This document shows, in pieces, positions 36,027 through 44,915 of a stretch of 64,000 bases of DNA. The translations under genes and the position numbers were made by a program. The notes beneath the pieces are model-generated. The model was not told the origin of the DNA, made no database searches, and saw only the letters and a program-made list of their open reading frames with translations. Source of the stretch: Aliivibrio sifiae (GTDB lineage: Bacteria > Pseudomonadota > Gammaproteobacteria > Enterobacterales > Vibrionaceae); contig NZ_MSCO01000002.1 of assembly GCF_002954705.1 (NCBI RefSeq), positions 146,931 to 210,930 of the forward strand. Reading direction: 5' to 3'. Position 1 is the first letter of the stretch. The number at the start of each line of letters is the position of its first letter.

Positions 36027-39000
36027 TTAACTTAGACTAATTTGGGCTGGCAGAGCTTGTCTTGCAGCAGCGCCAACTACCCAATCAAGTAAAACGCCTT
36101 TGCCTTTACGAGTTGGGTCTATTAAGCCAATGTCATTGATATTCACGCCGTCGTTTGATTTCATTTTTACTGGTTGTTGAGTATCGCCAATCCAATGGGC
36201 ACGTTCACCTAACTCTTTATGACCAAACCCATGTTCAAAGCCTAGTGTGCCACGTTGAATACCATCAACTAACATCGCTAACGCTTTGGTTGAGCCGCTT
36301 GGTGTGGTTATTGTGAATACATCGCCAGTTTTGACGCCGAGTTTTTGTGCATCTGTCGGATGAATATAAACAGGGTTTACGCCTTTAATTGAATTCAAGC
36401 GAGGAGATAAGTTAGACACCGCACTGTGAATGTTGGATTTAAAGTTAGTTAACGTAAATGGCCATTCTGATTTTGGGTACTTATCACTTAACGGTGTGCC
36501 ATCAGCGAGCTTTTGTGGATACCACGTAGGGCAACCACTGTATTGCTCACCTGTCATGGTGTTGTGAGAGGTGCCGAGTTTCTCGTTCCAAATCGCTAAT
36601 GGTTTTTTCCATTTGTATTTCATTTCATCGTTTTTGTACGTTTCTGTTGCGTCTTCAAACCGACCCCCACGAGCAAAGATGTAAGCGACTTTGCCAAACT
36701 CTTCTTGCGTTAATACTCGCTGCATATCAGGGACTAGGCGCTCTAATCCTGAAAGAACAATGTCTTCAGCCGTAGCGGTTGGTGCGCCATTAGCCGCATA
36801 CGCTAAGTTTGCTGCTGAACGTAAATAGAAATCTTCCGCACAATGAATGCCATGCCAGTTGCCGTTAGCATCGGAAATCGCGTTATTCCCAAAACCACCA
36901 AGATCGATCTGTTTGGCAATATCAATAACGAAGTTTTCAAGATTGATAGTGCGGCCATCAGTCGTTTTTTCTGTTAATGGTTCAACAATAGGCCAACGAG
37001 CTGTGACGGCTTTTGTTGGTACGCCATGCCAAGGTGTCGCCATTCCCCAACTTTCATAGGTGACAGTGTCGGGTACTAAGTAATCAGACAGGGCGGTGGT
37101 TTCGTTAATGAACGCATCAACAGAGACAATCAATCCTAATTGTTTTGGATCTTTGATTTTATCGCTTAATAAATTATCTAATCCAGGAACGCCATAAAGC
37201 GGGTTTGCCATGTGGTTTATCCATGCTTTTACACGGTATGGATAACCATCAATCGCCGCTGACAAATGCTCTGTCAGTAACGGAGCAGAAATAGGGTACC
37301 AAGGTGAGCGAGTTGGGTAAGGCGACTGCCCTGACGCTATTTTACGTTTGTACTCACTGGTTTTCTGGTATGGGAATTTACTGCGAGATAAGAAAACGCC
37401 TTTTGGTTTCACTTTACCTTTAAAGTTAGCGAAATTATAACGAGGACCTTCCGCCGACGTAGGATATCCGCCGGCTTTTGCCATCGTTCCGCCTTTTAGA
37501 TTAATGTTACCGATAAGGGCGTTCAACATTAAAATAGTATAAGCATTATAGAAGCCATTACTGTGCATGTTACCGCCGTGAGTATCGACAACGGCTTTGG
37601 TTCCATGACTGGTAAATTTAGTAGCTAAAGCAATAATATCTTCTTGTGAGATACCACATTGTTCACTGTAGAACGCCAAGTCATATTTAAACGCTTCTTC
37701 TTTTAAGCGTTGCAATGAGGACTTAACCATTACTGTACCGGTGGTGGTTTCTACTTGTTGGTTAACAAATAATATTGCAGGTTGGTCTTGTATGTTGATG
37801 GCTAATTGGTTTGTTTCAGCATCAATAATCACATAAGGATCTGAATCAGACAGTGCTTCGCCTTCGTATGGTAACCCCATTTCAGAGGCACGTAAAAATG
37901 CCCCATTTCTAGGATGGGATTCATCGCTTATAACAAGGTGAGTGGCATTACACCAATGGGCTGTGCCTGCGTTTTTCATTGCATTCGCACTTGGTTGCGC
38001 TAAGAAGGTTTTATTATAACGCTTATTCGTGATCATCCATTGGATCATACCTAACACTAAGGCGGAATCCGTGCCTGAGTTAATTGGCATCCAACGGTTG
38101 TTATCACCTGCTGCTAGACTTGATGAGCCTGCCGGTAAGCTTGGTGTGATAATGGTGTATTCAAAATTATCACGAGTACGAGCCGCCGCTAATTGACGAG
38201 CTTGACGTTTAAATGGATTACCGGCTTGTGCGGGAGACATACCAATAAAGATCGCAAATTCGGTGTGTTCTAAATCCGGTTTTACGTGGGAGAATTTGTC
38301 TAAGTCATTCATTAATGCGCCAGATCCTGCGCGGAACGCATAACCACAATATGAACCATGATGACCAAAGTTACGTGTACCATAACTGTTGAAAGCAAAG
38401 CGTTTTAAAATATCATCACGACCTTCGTTACCCGCGTTGGTGACTAACAGTTGATTGGCCTTTGGGCCGTATTCTGGGTTATTAGGATCAACAGGTGTTT
38501 TTAGATCTCGAATAGCGCGTAATCCTTCAACATGACCTTCACCAAACAGATCACCGCCTTCTACGACTTCTTTTAGTAGTTGCTCATAGCTGATTGGCAC
38601 CCATTTACCTTCACCACGTTTACCGACACGTTTTAATGGTTGAGTAATACGATATGGGCTGTTACGAATTTCCATCATGCCATTACCACGGGCACATGCC
38701 GTTGAGCGACCAGCAATGCCTGTTTCTCCGGCTAAGCCAATGTACGCGTCTTTTACCGACGTATTAAATGGGATTTGCTGCTCGTGTGATAACGGGTGAT
38801 AAGGATTGCCAGAGATACGTAAGATTTTATCGCTGTCATTATCAATACGAACACGTAAGCCACATAATGTCCAACAGCCAAAGCACATAGAGGGTGCTAC
38901 GCGTTGCTTTGGATTTGCAATCAACTTGCCATTTTCTGTTACTGTGTATTCTGGCTCTAGTGAATTACCATGATGAATATGATTGGTCTTCTTACCTGCG

Positions 39001-39119
39001 GTACCTTCAATCATCCCATGGGCTATGTGTTTCGCTGTTGTTGCATAGCCTGCTGCAAAAGCACCAACACCACCAACAGCAAGACCTGATTTTAAAAACT
39101 GACGACGTTTGTTATCCAT
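36027..39119 (-). CDS. ttrA: Tetrathionate reductase catalytic subunit A
   Basis: This 1030-residue molybdopterin oxidoreductase of the DMSO-reductase family reduces tetrathionate to two thiosulfates in the periplasm. It begins with a Tat signal (KRRQFLKSG). The N-terminal 4Fe-4S site follows (CFGCWTLC, about 80-87, with a later Cys in STACARGNG), then the Mo-bis-MGD domains and the C-terminal cofactor-binding domain (HPTDAQKLGVKTGDVFTI). Length is close to the ~1020 residues of Salmonella TtrA. The ATG at 39119 has AAGGA seven bases upstream; longer in-frame starts would hide the Tat signal. It is the third gene of ttrBCA. Confidence 0.92.
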   Translation of the reverse strand: MDNKRRQFLKSGLAVGGVGAFAAGYATTAKHIAHGMIEGTAGKKTNHIHHGNSLEPEYTVTENGKLIANPKQRVAPSMCFGCWTLCGLRVRIDNDSDKILRISGNPYHPLSHEQQIPFNTSVKDAYIGLAGETGIAGRSTACARGNGMMEIRNSPYRITQPLKRVGKRGEGKWVPISYEQLLKEVVEGGDLFGEGHVEGLRAIRDLKTPVDPNNPEYGPKANQLLVTNAGNEGRDDILKRFAFNSYGTRNFGHHGSYCGYAFRAGSGALMNDLDKFSHVKPDLEHTEFAIFIGMSPAQAGNPFKRQARQLAAARTRDNFEYTIITPSLPAGSSSLAAGDNNRWMPINSGTDSALVLGMIQWMITNKRYNKTFLAQPSANAMKNAGTAHWCNATHLVISDESHPRNGAFLRASEMGLPYEGEALSDSDPYVIIDAETNQLAINIQDQPAILFVNQQVETTTGTVMVKSSLQRLKEEAFKYDLAFYSEQCGISQEDIIALATKFTSHGTKAVVDTHGGNMHSNGFYNAYTILMLNALIGNINLKGGTMAKAGGYPTSAEGPRYNFANFKGKVKPKGVFLSRSKFPYQKTSEYKRKIASGQSPYPTRSPWYPISAPLLTEHLSAAIDGYPYRVKAWINHMANPLYGVPGLDNLLSDKIKDPKQLGLIVSVDAFINETTALSDYLVPDTVTYESWGMATPWHGVPTKAVTARWPIVEPLTEKTTDGRTINLENFVIDIAKQIDLGGFGNNAISDANGNWHGIHCAEDFYLRSAANLAYAANGAPTATAEDIVLSGLERLVPDMQRVLTQEEFGKVAYIFARGGRFEDATETYKNDEMKYKWKKPLAIWNEKLGTSHNTMTGEQYSGCPTWYPQKLADGTPLSDKYPKSEWPFTLTNFKSNIHSAVSNLSPRLNSIKGVNPVYIHPTDAQKLGVKTGDVFTITTPSGSTKALAMLVDGIQRGTLGFEHGFGHKELGERAHWIGDTQQPVKMKSNDGVNINDIGLIDPTRKGKGVLLDWVVGAAARQALPAQISLS

Positions 39120-39129
39120 GTTCAATTCC

Positions 39130-40200
39130 TTACTTGGTTGATTTTGTTGTGTTGATGAGTTCAGATGCAGCAAGCGCTAATGCCATCCATAAGCCAAACA
39201 TGCCAATAATACCCAGCAGCCCAGAGCCACCCATTGGCAGTTCGTATGGATAAGCACCGACATCAAATTTTGGAATGGTTTGTACATCCATCATGGTGAC
39301 CCAGCGTAAATAAAAGCTCGTACATAAAGTGCTGAATGCAATCACCGCGAAACTCAATCGATGCAGTTTTTTGATGTTTTGAGCCACAATAAAACAAAGG
39401 ACAAAACCCATGCTGACAATGCTTAATCGAGTGATCCAATCGCTGTTTTCGTACAATGAAAAGTACGGGTTATTTGAAGCCCAAAGCGGCACAAGAATAA
39501 AAGCAAGCAGTGAGCTTAATGTCGTCACGCGTTTGATGAGGGATAAATCCCCGCTCTTCATGACGTCGTTATTTTCTGATGGGAACAGCCACAATAAAAT
39601 TGCAGAGAAACCAATCGCACCTAAGAAAGCGGTGATAAACCAAAGTAGAGGAGAAGCGGCTTGATTCCATAATGGACGGCTTTCTACAATGGCAATTTCA
39701 GCGCCCGTATAAAGCGCGATACTTAACCCTGATAAAACCGTGATCGCCGCGACGATTTTCATTTGTACGGCACTTATTTTCCAATCACCCAGAGTGAGTA
39801 AGCCCACTAATTTTGCGATTGGATTGGTGCTGTTTTTCAATTGGGCAATGTCATCACGTAAATACAGCCATGCTGTGAGTACAGCTAATCCTGAGAAAAG
39901 AGGTAAGAACAACGAACCAAGAGACATCCAAGACCAAGGCGTAAGATGGAAGAAGAAATGCCAAGCGCGACCTGGTTGATGCAAATCACCAGTTAATGCT
40001 AACGGACCAACAATCGCGCCAATCGCAAGGGTTAATACCAATGCCGAGCGCATTTTATGGCTGGTGAATTGTTGAAATACCAAGCTCAGTAAAAATAAAA
40101 TAGCAGCAGCGTAAGCAGAGCCAATGTATAAGAAATATTGCACGGCCCACGGAAGCCACGCGGTTGCTTGTGGTTGAATTAAAACTTCAGTGATGTTCAT
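39130..40200 (-). CDS. ttrC: Tetrathionate reductase membrane anchor (NrfD-like)
   Basis: This 356-residue polytopic protein of the NrfD/PsrC type has about nine hydrophobic helices and no cofactor motif. It takes electrons from quinol and passes them to the Fe-S subunit TtrB. Its start overlaps the ttrB stop codon by four bases (ATGA), and it ends 10 bases before ttrA begins, so the three genes are one operon. The order B-C-A matches known ttr clusters. Confidence 0.9.
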   Translation of the reverse strand: MNITEVLIQPQATAWLPWAVQYFLYIGSAYAAAILFLLSLVFQQFTSHKMRSALVLTLAIGAIVGPLALTGDLHQPGRAWHFFFHLTPWSWMSLGSLFLPLFSGLAVLTAWLYLRDDIAQLKNSTNPIAKLVGLLTLGDWKISAVQMKIVAAITVLSGLSIALYTGAEIAIVESRPLWNQAASPLLWFITAFLGAIGFSAILLWLFPSENNDVMKSGDLSLIKRVTTLSSLLAFILVPLWASNNPYFSLYENSDWITRLSIVSMGFVLCFIVAQNIKKLHRLSFAVIAFSTLCTSFYLRWVTMMDVQTIPKFDVGAYPYELPMGGSGLLGIIGMFGLWMALALAASELINTTKSTK

Positions 40201-40973
40201 GCATTTTCTCCTTTTGGATCATAAATCGCCGCTTTACCCTCAATGTGAGAGGTAAAGCGCTCGTCCATGCCGATATAAAATACGTGCGGTTGTGTTCCTT
40301 CTTCTGGTTTTAGTACGTTAATGTCTGCTTGATTTTCTGCCATTAAACGCACAATTTCACTGCTAGGATCGTTCAAATCCCCAATCACACGCGCGCCACC
40401 CACACAAGTTTCGACACAAGCGGGCAATAAGCCTTTTTCTAAGCGGTGAGCACAGAAGGTGCATTTGTCAGCGGTTAGGGTTTCTTCATTAATGAAACGG
40501 GCATCGTAAGGACAAGCCTGAACACAATAAGCACAGGCTACGCAGCGTTCGTTATCCACCATGACAATGCCATCTTCACGTTGGAAGGTCGCTTGAACTG
40601 GGCAAACTTTAACGCAAGGGGGATTTTCACAGTGGTTACACAAACGCGGTAACATGAATGATTTGACGTTTTGAACTTCAGTATCGCCATTATCTAGCGT
40701 GACTTCGTATTGTTTTACGGTCGTTCTAAATTGCCCAATAGGGGCTTGGTTTTCGATGGAACAACCCACGGTACAGGCTTGGCAGCCAACACATTTTCGT
40801 AAATCAACGACCATTGCATAACGTTTACCCACCATGCCTTTGCGGTCTGGCTGGTTATTATTACGGATAATGGTATTGGCTGATAATGTGCCTGCGCCAG
40901 CGACAGGAATAATGGCAGCGCCTGCGGTAAGGGTGCCAAGACGACTGAGAAATCGACGTTTGGTATTGTCCAT
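40197..40973 (-). CDS. ttrB: Tetrathionate reductase Fe-S subunit
   Basis: This 258-residue ferredoxin-like subunit has a Tat signal (TKRRFLSRLG) and four 4Fe-4S cluster motifs: CVGCQACTVGC, CNHCENPPCVKVCP, CVACAYCVQACP and CTFCAHRL with a late CVETC. It links TtrC to TtrA on the periplasmic face. It is the first gene of the ttrBCA operon. The candidate TtrR operator lies 77 bp upstream, between it and the divergent sensor gene. Confidence 0.92.
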   Translation of the reverse strand: MDNTKRRFLSRLGTLTAGAAIIPVAGAGTLSANTIIRNNNQPDRKGMVGKRYAMVVDLRKCVGCQACTVGCSIENQAPIGQFRTTVKQYEVTLDNGDTEVQNVKSFMLPRLCNHCENPPCVKVCPVQATFQREDGIVMVDNERCVACAYCVQACPYDARFINEETLTADKCTFCAHRLEKGLLPACVETCVGGARVIGDLNDPSSEIVRLMAENQADINVLKPEEGTQPHVFYIGMDERFTSHIEGKAAIYDPKGENA

Positions 40974-41049
40974 AAAACACCTTTTTGGTTAGGAGTTAGA
41001 GTGCATTTCATAATATGAATGGATTATTGGAAATTATGTCAGTTCCGCC

Positions 41050-41067
41050 TATTGTGGTTTTCCACAT
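41050..41067. promoter_or_regulatory. Candidate TtrR operator in the ttrB/ttrS divergent promoter
   Basis: TATTGTGGTTTTCCACAT is identical over 18 bases to the site before tsdBA and at a similar distance from the first gene (77 versus 82 bp). The dyad TGTGG-TTTT-CCACA suits a dimeric FixJ/NarL-type regulator such as TtrR. Confidence 0.7.
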
Positions 41068-41164
41068 AGCGTAAGGTGGGTTGATCTAAAACAAGAAAAA
41101 AGAGTTGGGAAAAACACTGAAGTTGCTATTCTTGACAAGTATTTCAAATAAGAGCGAAAAGATA

Positions 41165-42994
41165 ATGAACAATGGATGGCAAATTCAGGGTCGTAAAATC
41201 AGTCTATCGCTGTGGGTCGGGTGCGTGTGTTTGTTATCTCATGCAGTCTTTGCTCAAGCACAAACCGTTAATGTAGATGTCGGAGTGTTGGCCACTCGTG
41301 GCGGAGCAGAGGCGCAACACCGTTGGCAGCCGACGTTGGATTGGTTGAGTGAACGCGTTCCTAATACTCATTTTGTTTTGCATCCTTTTACACTTCAACA
41401 AATGGAACAAGCGGTCGAGAACCAAACCGTTGACTTTGTTATCACTAACCCCGGTCAGGCCGTACGATTAGGCAGACAATACCCATTCTCTTGGCTTGCG
41501 ACATTAAACAGCGCGAACACCACTCGTAAAAATGGAACCACTCATGCAATTGGCTCGGCGTTAGTGGTTCGTCGTGATTCATCGTTTATGACTATTGAAT
41601 CATTAAGCGGACAGTCCTTAGCGGCGGTCGATGAAAATGCCTTTGGCGGTTATCTGACGTTACGATTTGAGGTTAATAAACTCGGATTAAGTCAATCAAC
41701 GTATTTTTCCGATACTCAATTTTTAGGGTTCCCGTTGGATGCTTTAATTTATCAATTACGTAATAAACATATTGATGCCGCGATTGTGCCAGTGTGTTTA
41801 ATTGAAAGAATGAACAAAGAGGGCCTGATAGGTTTCTCTAACTATCGAGTGATCAATAATATCGCTCCTGACGATTTCTCTTGCGCCACTTCAACACCAC
41901 TCTATCCAAATTGGTCATTTGCTAAAACAGGGAAAGGGGATGAACGATTAGCAAAGCTGATCACCAGAGCATTATTATCATTACCGAGTCATGAGGATGC
42001 GGCTCTTGCTGCTAATTCGCTGGGTTGGACATCTCCCATTAGCCAGCTTTCGGTGGATAAATTGTACCAAGGTTTGGATATGCATCCACTGCAAAAACCG
42101 TGGTGGCAGGAAGCTGTCGCATGGTTAAAACTGAATCAACAGTGGGGATGGATGTTATTTATTTTAGTGCTTTCACTTAATGCCTATCATTTTTTATTGG
42201 AGTATCGATTCAGTCGTAGCAAATGTGACCTAGAAAGTACTCTCCATAGTTTAAAAGAGAAAAACTCAATGCTAGAACATGCTCAAAGAGTAAGTATTGT
42301 TGGAGAATTAGGAAGTAGCTTGGCCCATGAAATTAATCAACCATTAGCCGCTATTCGTAATTACAGTCAAGGGGGGTTATTACGCCTTAAAAAAGGGCAA
42401 TCAGCTCAAGAGTTAATCCCTATTTTAGCAAAAATAGATCAGCAGGTTATTCGCGCAGACAGTATTGTTCAACGTTTACGAAAACTGATTAATAAGCGTC
42501 AAATAGCCAAAGTAGAATGTGAAATCAATAGCATTATTAGTGATACTTTAGCGTTATTAGAATATGACTTTCAAAAGAAAAAAATTCATATTACCCGAGA
42601 TCATTCCACTGAAATTTATACTTTATGGGGAGACGCGGTAGGGATACAACAAGTGTTACTTAATATCTTTAATAATGCAGCAGATGCGTGTCTACAACGT
42701 GAAGAATTGCCGCATCATATTGATATTGATGTACAGTGTAACGATTCTACAATCATGATTAAAATACGAGATAATGGTATTGGGCTTGAAGAAGATAGCG
42801 AGTCATTATTTAAAGCCTTTTTTACCACAAAAGAGAACGGGTTAGGATTGGGACTTGCGATTTGTCGTGACGTGATTGAAGCGCACCAAGGGAAATTTTT
42901 ATTGGAACCCGCGTCACCACAAGGGTGTTGTGTCACAGTAATATTTCCACGGTTAAGTACACTATTGCCTAATAAAAAAGAGAATGAGAAATAA
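41165..42994 (+). CDS. ttrS: Tetrathionate sensor histidine kinase
   Basis: This 609-residue sensor has a signal peptide ending near VFA-QA. A PhnD-like periplasmic binding domain (about 35-310) senses tetrathionate, and one membrane helix follows (about 335-352). The kinase core has the phospho-accepting His in SLAHEINQPLAAIRN (about 398) and ATP-binding boxes (NNAADAC, DNGIGL, GLGLGLAICRD). The ATG at 41165 is preferred because the signal peptide begins there; the ribosome site is weak. ttrR follows 21 bases later. Confidence 0.9.
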   Translation: MNNGWQIQGRKISLSLWVGCVCLLSHAVFAQAQTVNVDVGVLATRGGAEAQHRWQPTLDWLSERVPNTHFVLHPFTLQQMEQAVENQTVDFVITNPGQAVRLGRQYPFSWLATLNSANTTRKNGTTHAIGSALVVRRDSSFMTIESLSGQSLAAVDENAFGGYLTLRFEVNKLGLSQSTYFSDTQFLGFPLDALIYQLRNKHIDAAIVPVCLIERMNKEGLIGFSNYRVINNIAPDDFSCATSTPLYPNWSFAKTGKGDERLAKLITRALLSLPSHEDAALAANSLGWTSPISQLSVDKLYQGLDMHPLQKPWWQEAVAWLKLNQQWGWMLFILVLSLNAYHFLLEYRFSRSKCDLESTLHSLKEKNSMLEHAQRVSIVGELGSSLAHEINQPLAAIRNYSQGGLLRLKKGQSAQELIPILAKIDQQVIRADSIVQRLRKLINKRQIAKVECEINSIISDTLALLEYDFQKKKIHITRDHSTEIYTLWGDAVGIQQVLLNIFNNAADACLQREELPHHIDIDVQCNDSTIMIKIRDNGIGLEEDSESLFKAFFTTKENGLGLGLAICRDVIEAHQGKFLLEPASPQGCCVTVIFPRLSTLLPNKKENEK

Positions 42995-43015
42995 TGCGTT
43001 GGATAAGGGAAGTAA

Positions 43016-43615
43016 ATGTCTGAGTTAGTCGTGCCAGTGTATATTGTTGATGATGATGAATCTGTACGTGATTCTTTAAGCTTTATGTTGGAAGGATATG
43101 ATTTTTATGTCGTTTCTTTTAATGATGGGCAAGATTTTATTGATAAGATTGACTTGATGAAACCCGGTTGTGTGATTCTGGATAGCAGGATGCCAATCCT
43201 TCGCGGTCAAGAAGTACATGCTTTACTGAATCAGCAAAAAAGCCCCTTATCAGTGATCTTTCTAACAGGGCATGGGGATGTTCCAATGGCAGTGGATGCT
43301 TTAAAATTAGGCGCGGTTGATTTTTTTCAAAAACCCGTTGATGGCGAACAATTAGCGTTGGCAATTAGTAAAGCTATTGTCGCTTCTATGAGTCTTTATG
43401 ATAAGCAAGAAAGTAAAAAAGTATTTGAGTCTCTTACAGAAAGAGAAGCTGAAATCTTACATTTAATTGTGGCTGGAAAACGAAATCAACAAATTGCGGC
43501 AGAACTATTCGTTGCGGTTCGTACAGTAGAAGTGCATCGTTCTAGTTTAATGAAAAAACTGAATGCTGAAACGGTTGCAGACTTGGTGATGACTTATGCA
43601 AAAATACACGTATAA
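43016..43615 (+). CDS. ttrR: Tetrathionate response regulator
   Basis: This 199-residue FixJ/NarL-type regulator has a receiver domain (acidic pocket VDDDE, phospho-Asp in ILDSRMP about 53-59, Lys in FQKPVDG) and a LuxR helix-turn-helix (AGKRNQQIAAELFVAVRTVE, about 151-170). The start is supported by GGAAG. It pairs with TtrS and should activate ttrBCA. The shared palindrome before tsdBA makes that operon a second likely target. Confidence 0.92.
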   Translation: MSELVVPVYIVDDDESVRDSLSFMLEGYDFYVVSFNDGQDFIDKIDLMKPGCVILDSRMPILRGQEVHALLNQQKSPLSVIFLTGHGDVPMAVDALKLGAVDFFQKPVDGEQLALAISKAIVASMSLYDKQESKKVFESLTEREAEILHLIVAGKRNQQIAAELFVAVRTVEVHRSSLMKKLNAETVADLVMTYAKIHV

Positions 43616-43751
43616 GAATCATATTAGTGGTATGACCATTTATGGGTAGCCAACGTTTATCGCTCTTTTTTCTGATATAATTATTGGTTCGTGACATATA
43701 TTGGAAGCTTGTGTCTCTCTTTTCATTTCAAATAGATATTATTTAACTGTC

Positions 43752-44915
43752 ATGCGTAAATTCTTCGTATTAATTTTTTTTATTGTTTCGTTCTCATCTG
43801 AAGCTGGAGTACTTGAATTTTGGAGTGCTTTTGGAGATAACGTCGATAAAAAACTTGCTGATGAATTCGAAAAAAGAACGGGCAATCAATTGATGATCCG
43901 TAAGTTTTCTATTGATGAAATGAAAGCAGAATTACTATTAGCATCACGCTCAAAAAACTACATGCCAGATGTTGCATGGGTTCCTTCAGATTTTTTAGGT
44001 TTACATAAGTTTATAGGTTTAAAGACAATTCCTAAAGAATGGATCAAAGAAGATCAACTTGAAACTGAAGCGAAGCAAAGTGCAATGGTGGGTAATGAGT
44101 ATATGGGCTTACCTCTCTTTCTTGGTAACCACCTCATGCTTTTTTATGATAAAAGCAAAATTAAAGAACCAATAACAAGCTGGGAGCAATTACAAGCTCT
44201 CTCACAACAAGAACCATCTAAAACACATATTGTTTTTAGTGTGAAAGACATGTACTTTTTTTCGTCGTTTTTTAGCTTATTTCATCCAGAGACTTCGTTC
44301 GATAAGATTATCTTTGATGATGAAAAAAGCATGGATACCTTGCAATTTTATCATGATATGGCGGCACTTAATAATATCGGCGTTGAATGCAGTAATGTAT
44401 GCGGACGCCAGCAATTTATTGAGCGTAAAGCAACTTATTTAATTGATGGAGACTGGGCTGTAAATAGTTTAACGGAAGCGTTTGGTGATAATCTTGGAAT
44501 TACTTCATTGCCGAGCTATCAAGGTATTCCAATGAGATCATTATCAGGCGGGAGAATCTTAACTATTACAAAAGGCGGTTACCAAAACCCAGAAAAAAGA
44601 GAAATGATTAAGCAATTAATGTTGATTTCTCAAGATGAACAATTCTTAACTCAATTGATTAATGAACACCAATATATTTCAGCTTCCGCCAAAGTGAATC
44701 ATACTTCAATGTCACCGAAGAAAGCGGTGATGTATTCTGTATATCAACAATATTTACGTTCTCAACCTATTCCTACTAGCTTACGTGTTTCATTTATTTG
44801 GGAAGCACTAGCAAGAGGGGCATCTCGCCATTCAGATGGAATGCCTAAGGAAGAGACTATGGTATATATTGAAAACTTAATTGATCGATTCTCGAAAAAA
44901 GTGGAGGAGCAATGA
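43752..44915 (+). CDS. Orphan extracellular solute-binding protein, family 1
   Basis: This 387-residue periplasmic binding protein has a signal peptide (VLIFFIVSFSSEAG, about 20) and a two-lobed family-1 (maltose-binding-like) fold: VLEFWSAFGDNVDK at the start and YLIDGDWAVNS near 235-245. No ABC permease or ATPase gene is near. Instead its stop codon overlaps the start of a GGDEF sensor by four bases, so the two are co-translated. By analogy with NspS-MbaA in Vibrio cholerae, the likely role is to present a ligand to the sensor, not to a transporter (inference). An upstream TTG start is possible but lacks a signal peptide. Confidence 0.75.
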   Translation: MRKFFVLIFFIVSFSSEAGVLEFWSAFGDNVDKKLADEFEKRTGNQLMIRKFSIDEMKAELLLASRSKNYMPDVAWVPSDFLGLHKFIGLKTIPKEWIKEDQLETEAKQSAMVGNEYMGLPLFLGNHLMLFYDKSKIKEPITSWEQLQALSQQEPSKTHIVFSVKDMYFFSSFFSLFHPETSFDKIIFDDEKSMDTLQFYHDMAALNNIGVECSNVCGRQQFIERKATYLIDGDWAVNSLTEAFGDNLGITSLPSYQGIPMRSLSGGRILTITKGGYQNPEKREMIKQLMLISQDEQFLTQLINEHQYISASAKVNHTSMSPKKAVMYSVYQQYLRSQPIPTSLRVSFIWEALARGASRHSDGMPKEETMVYIENLIDRFSKKVEEQ

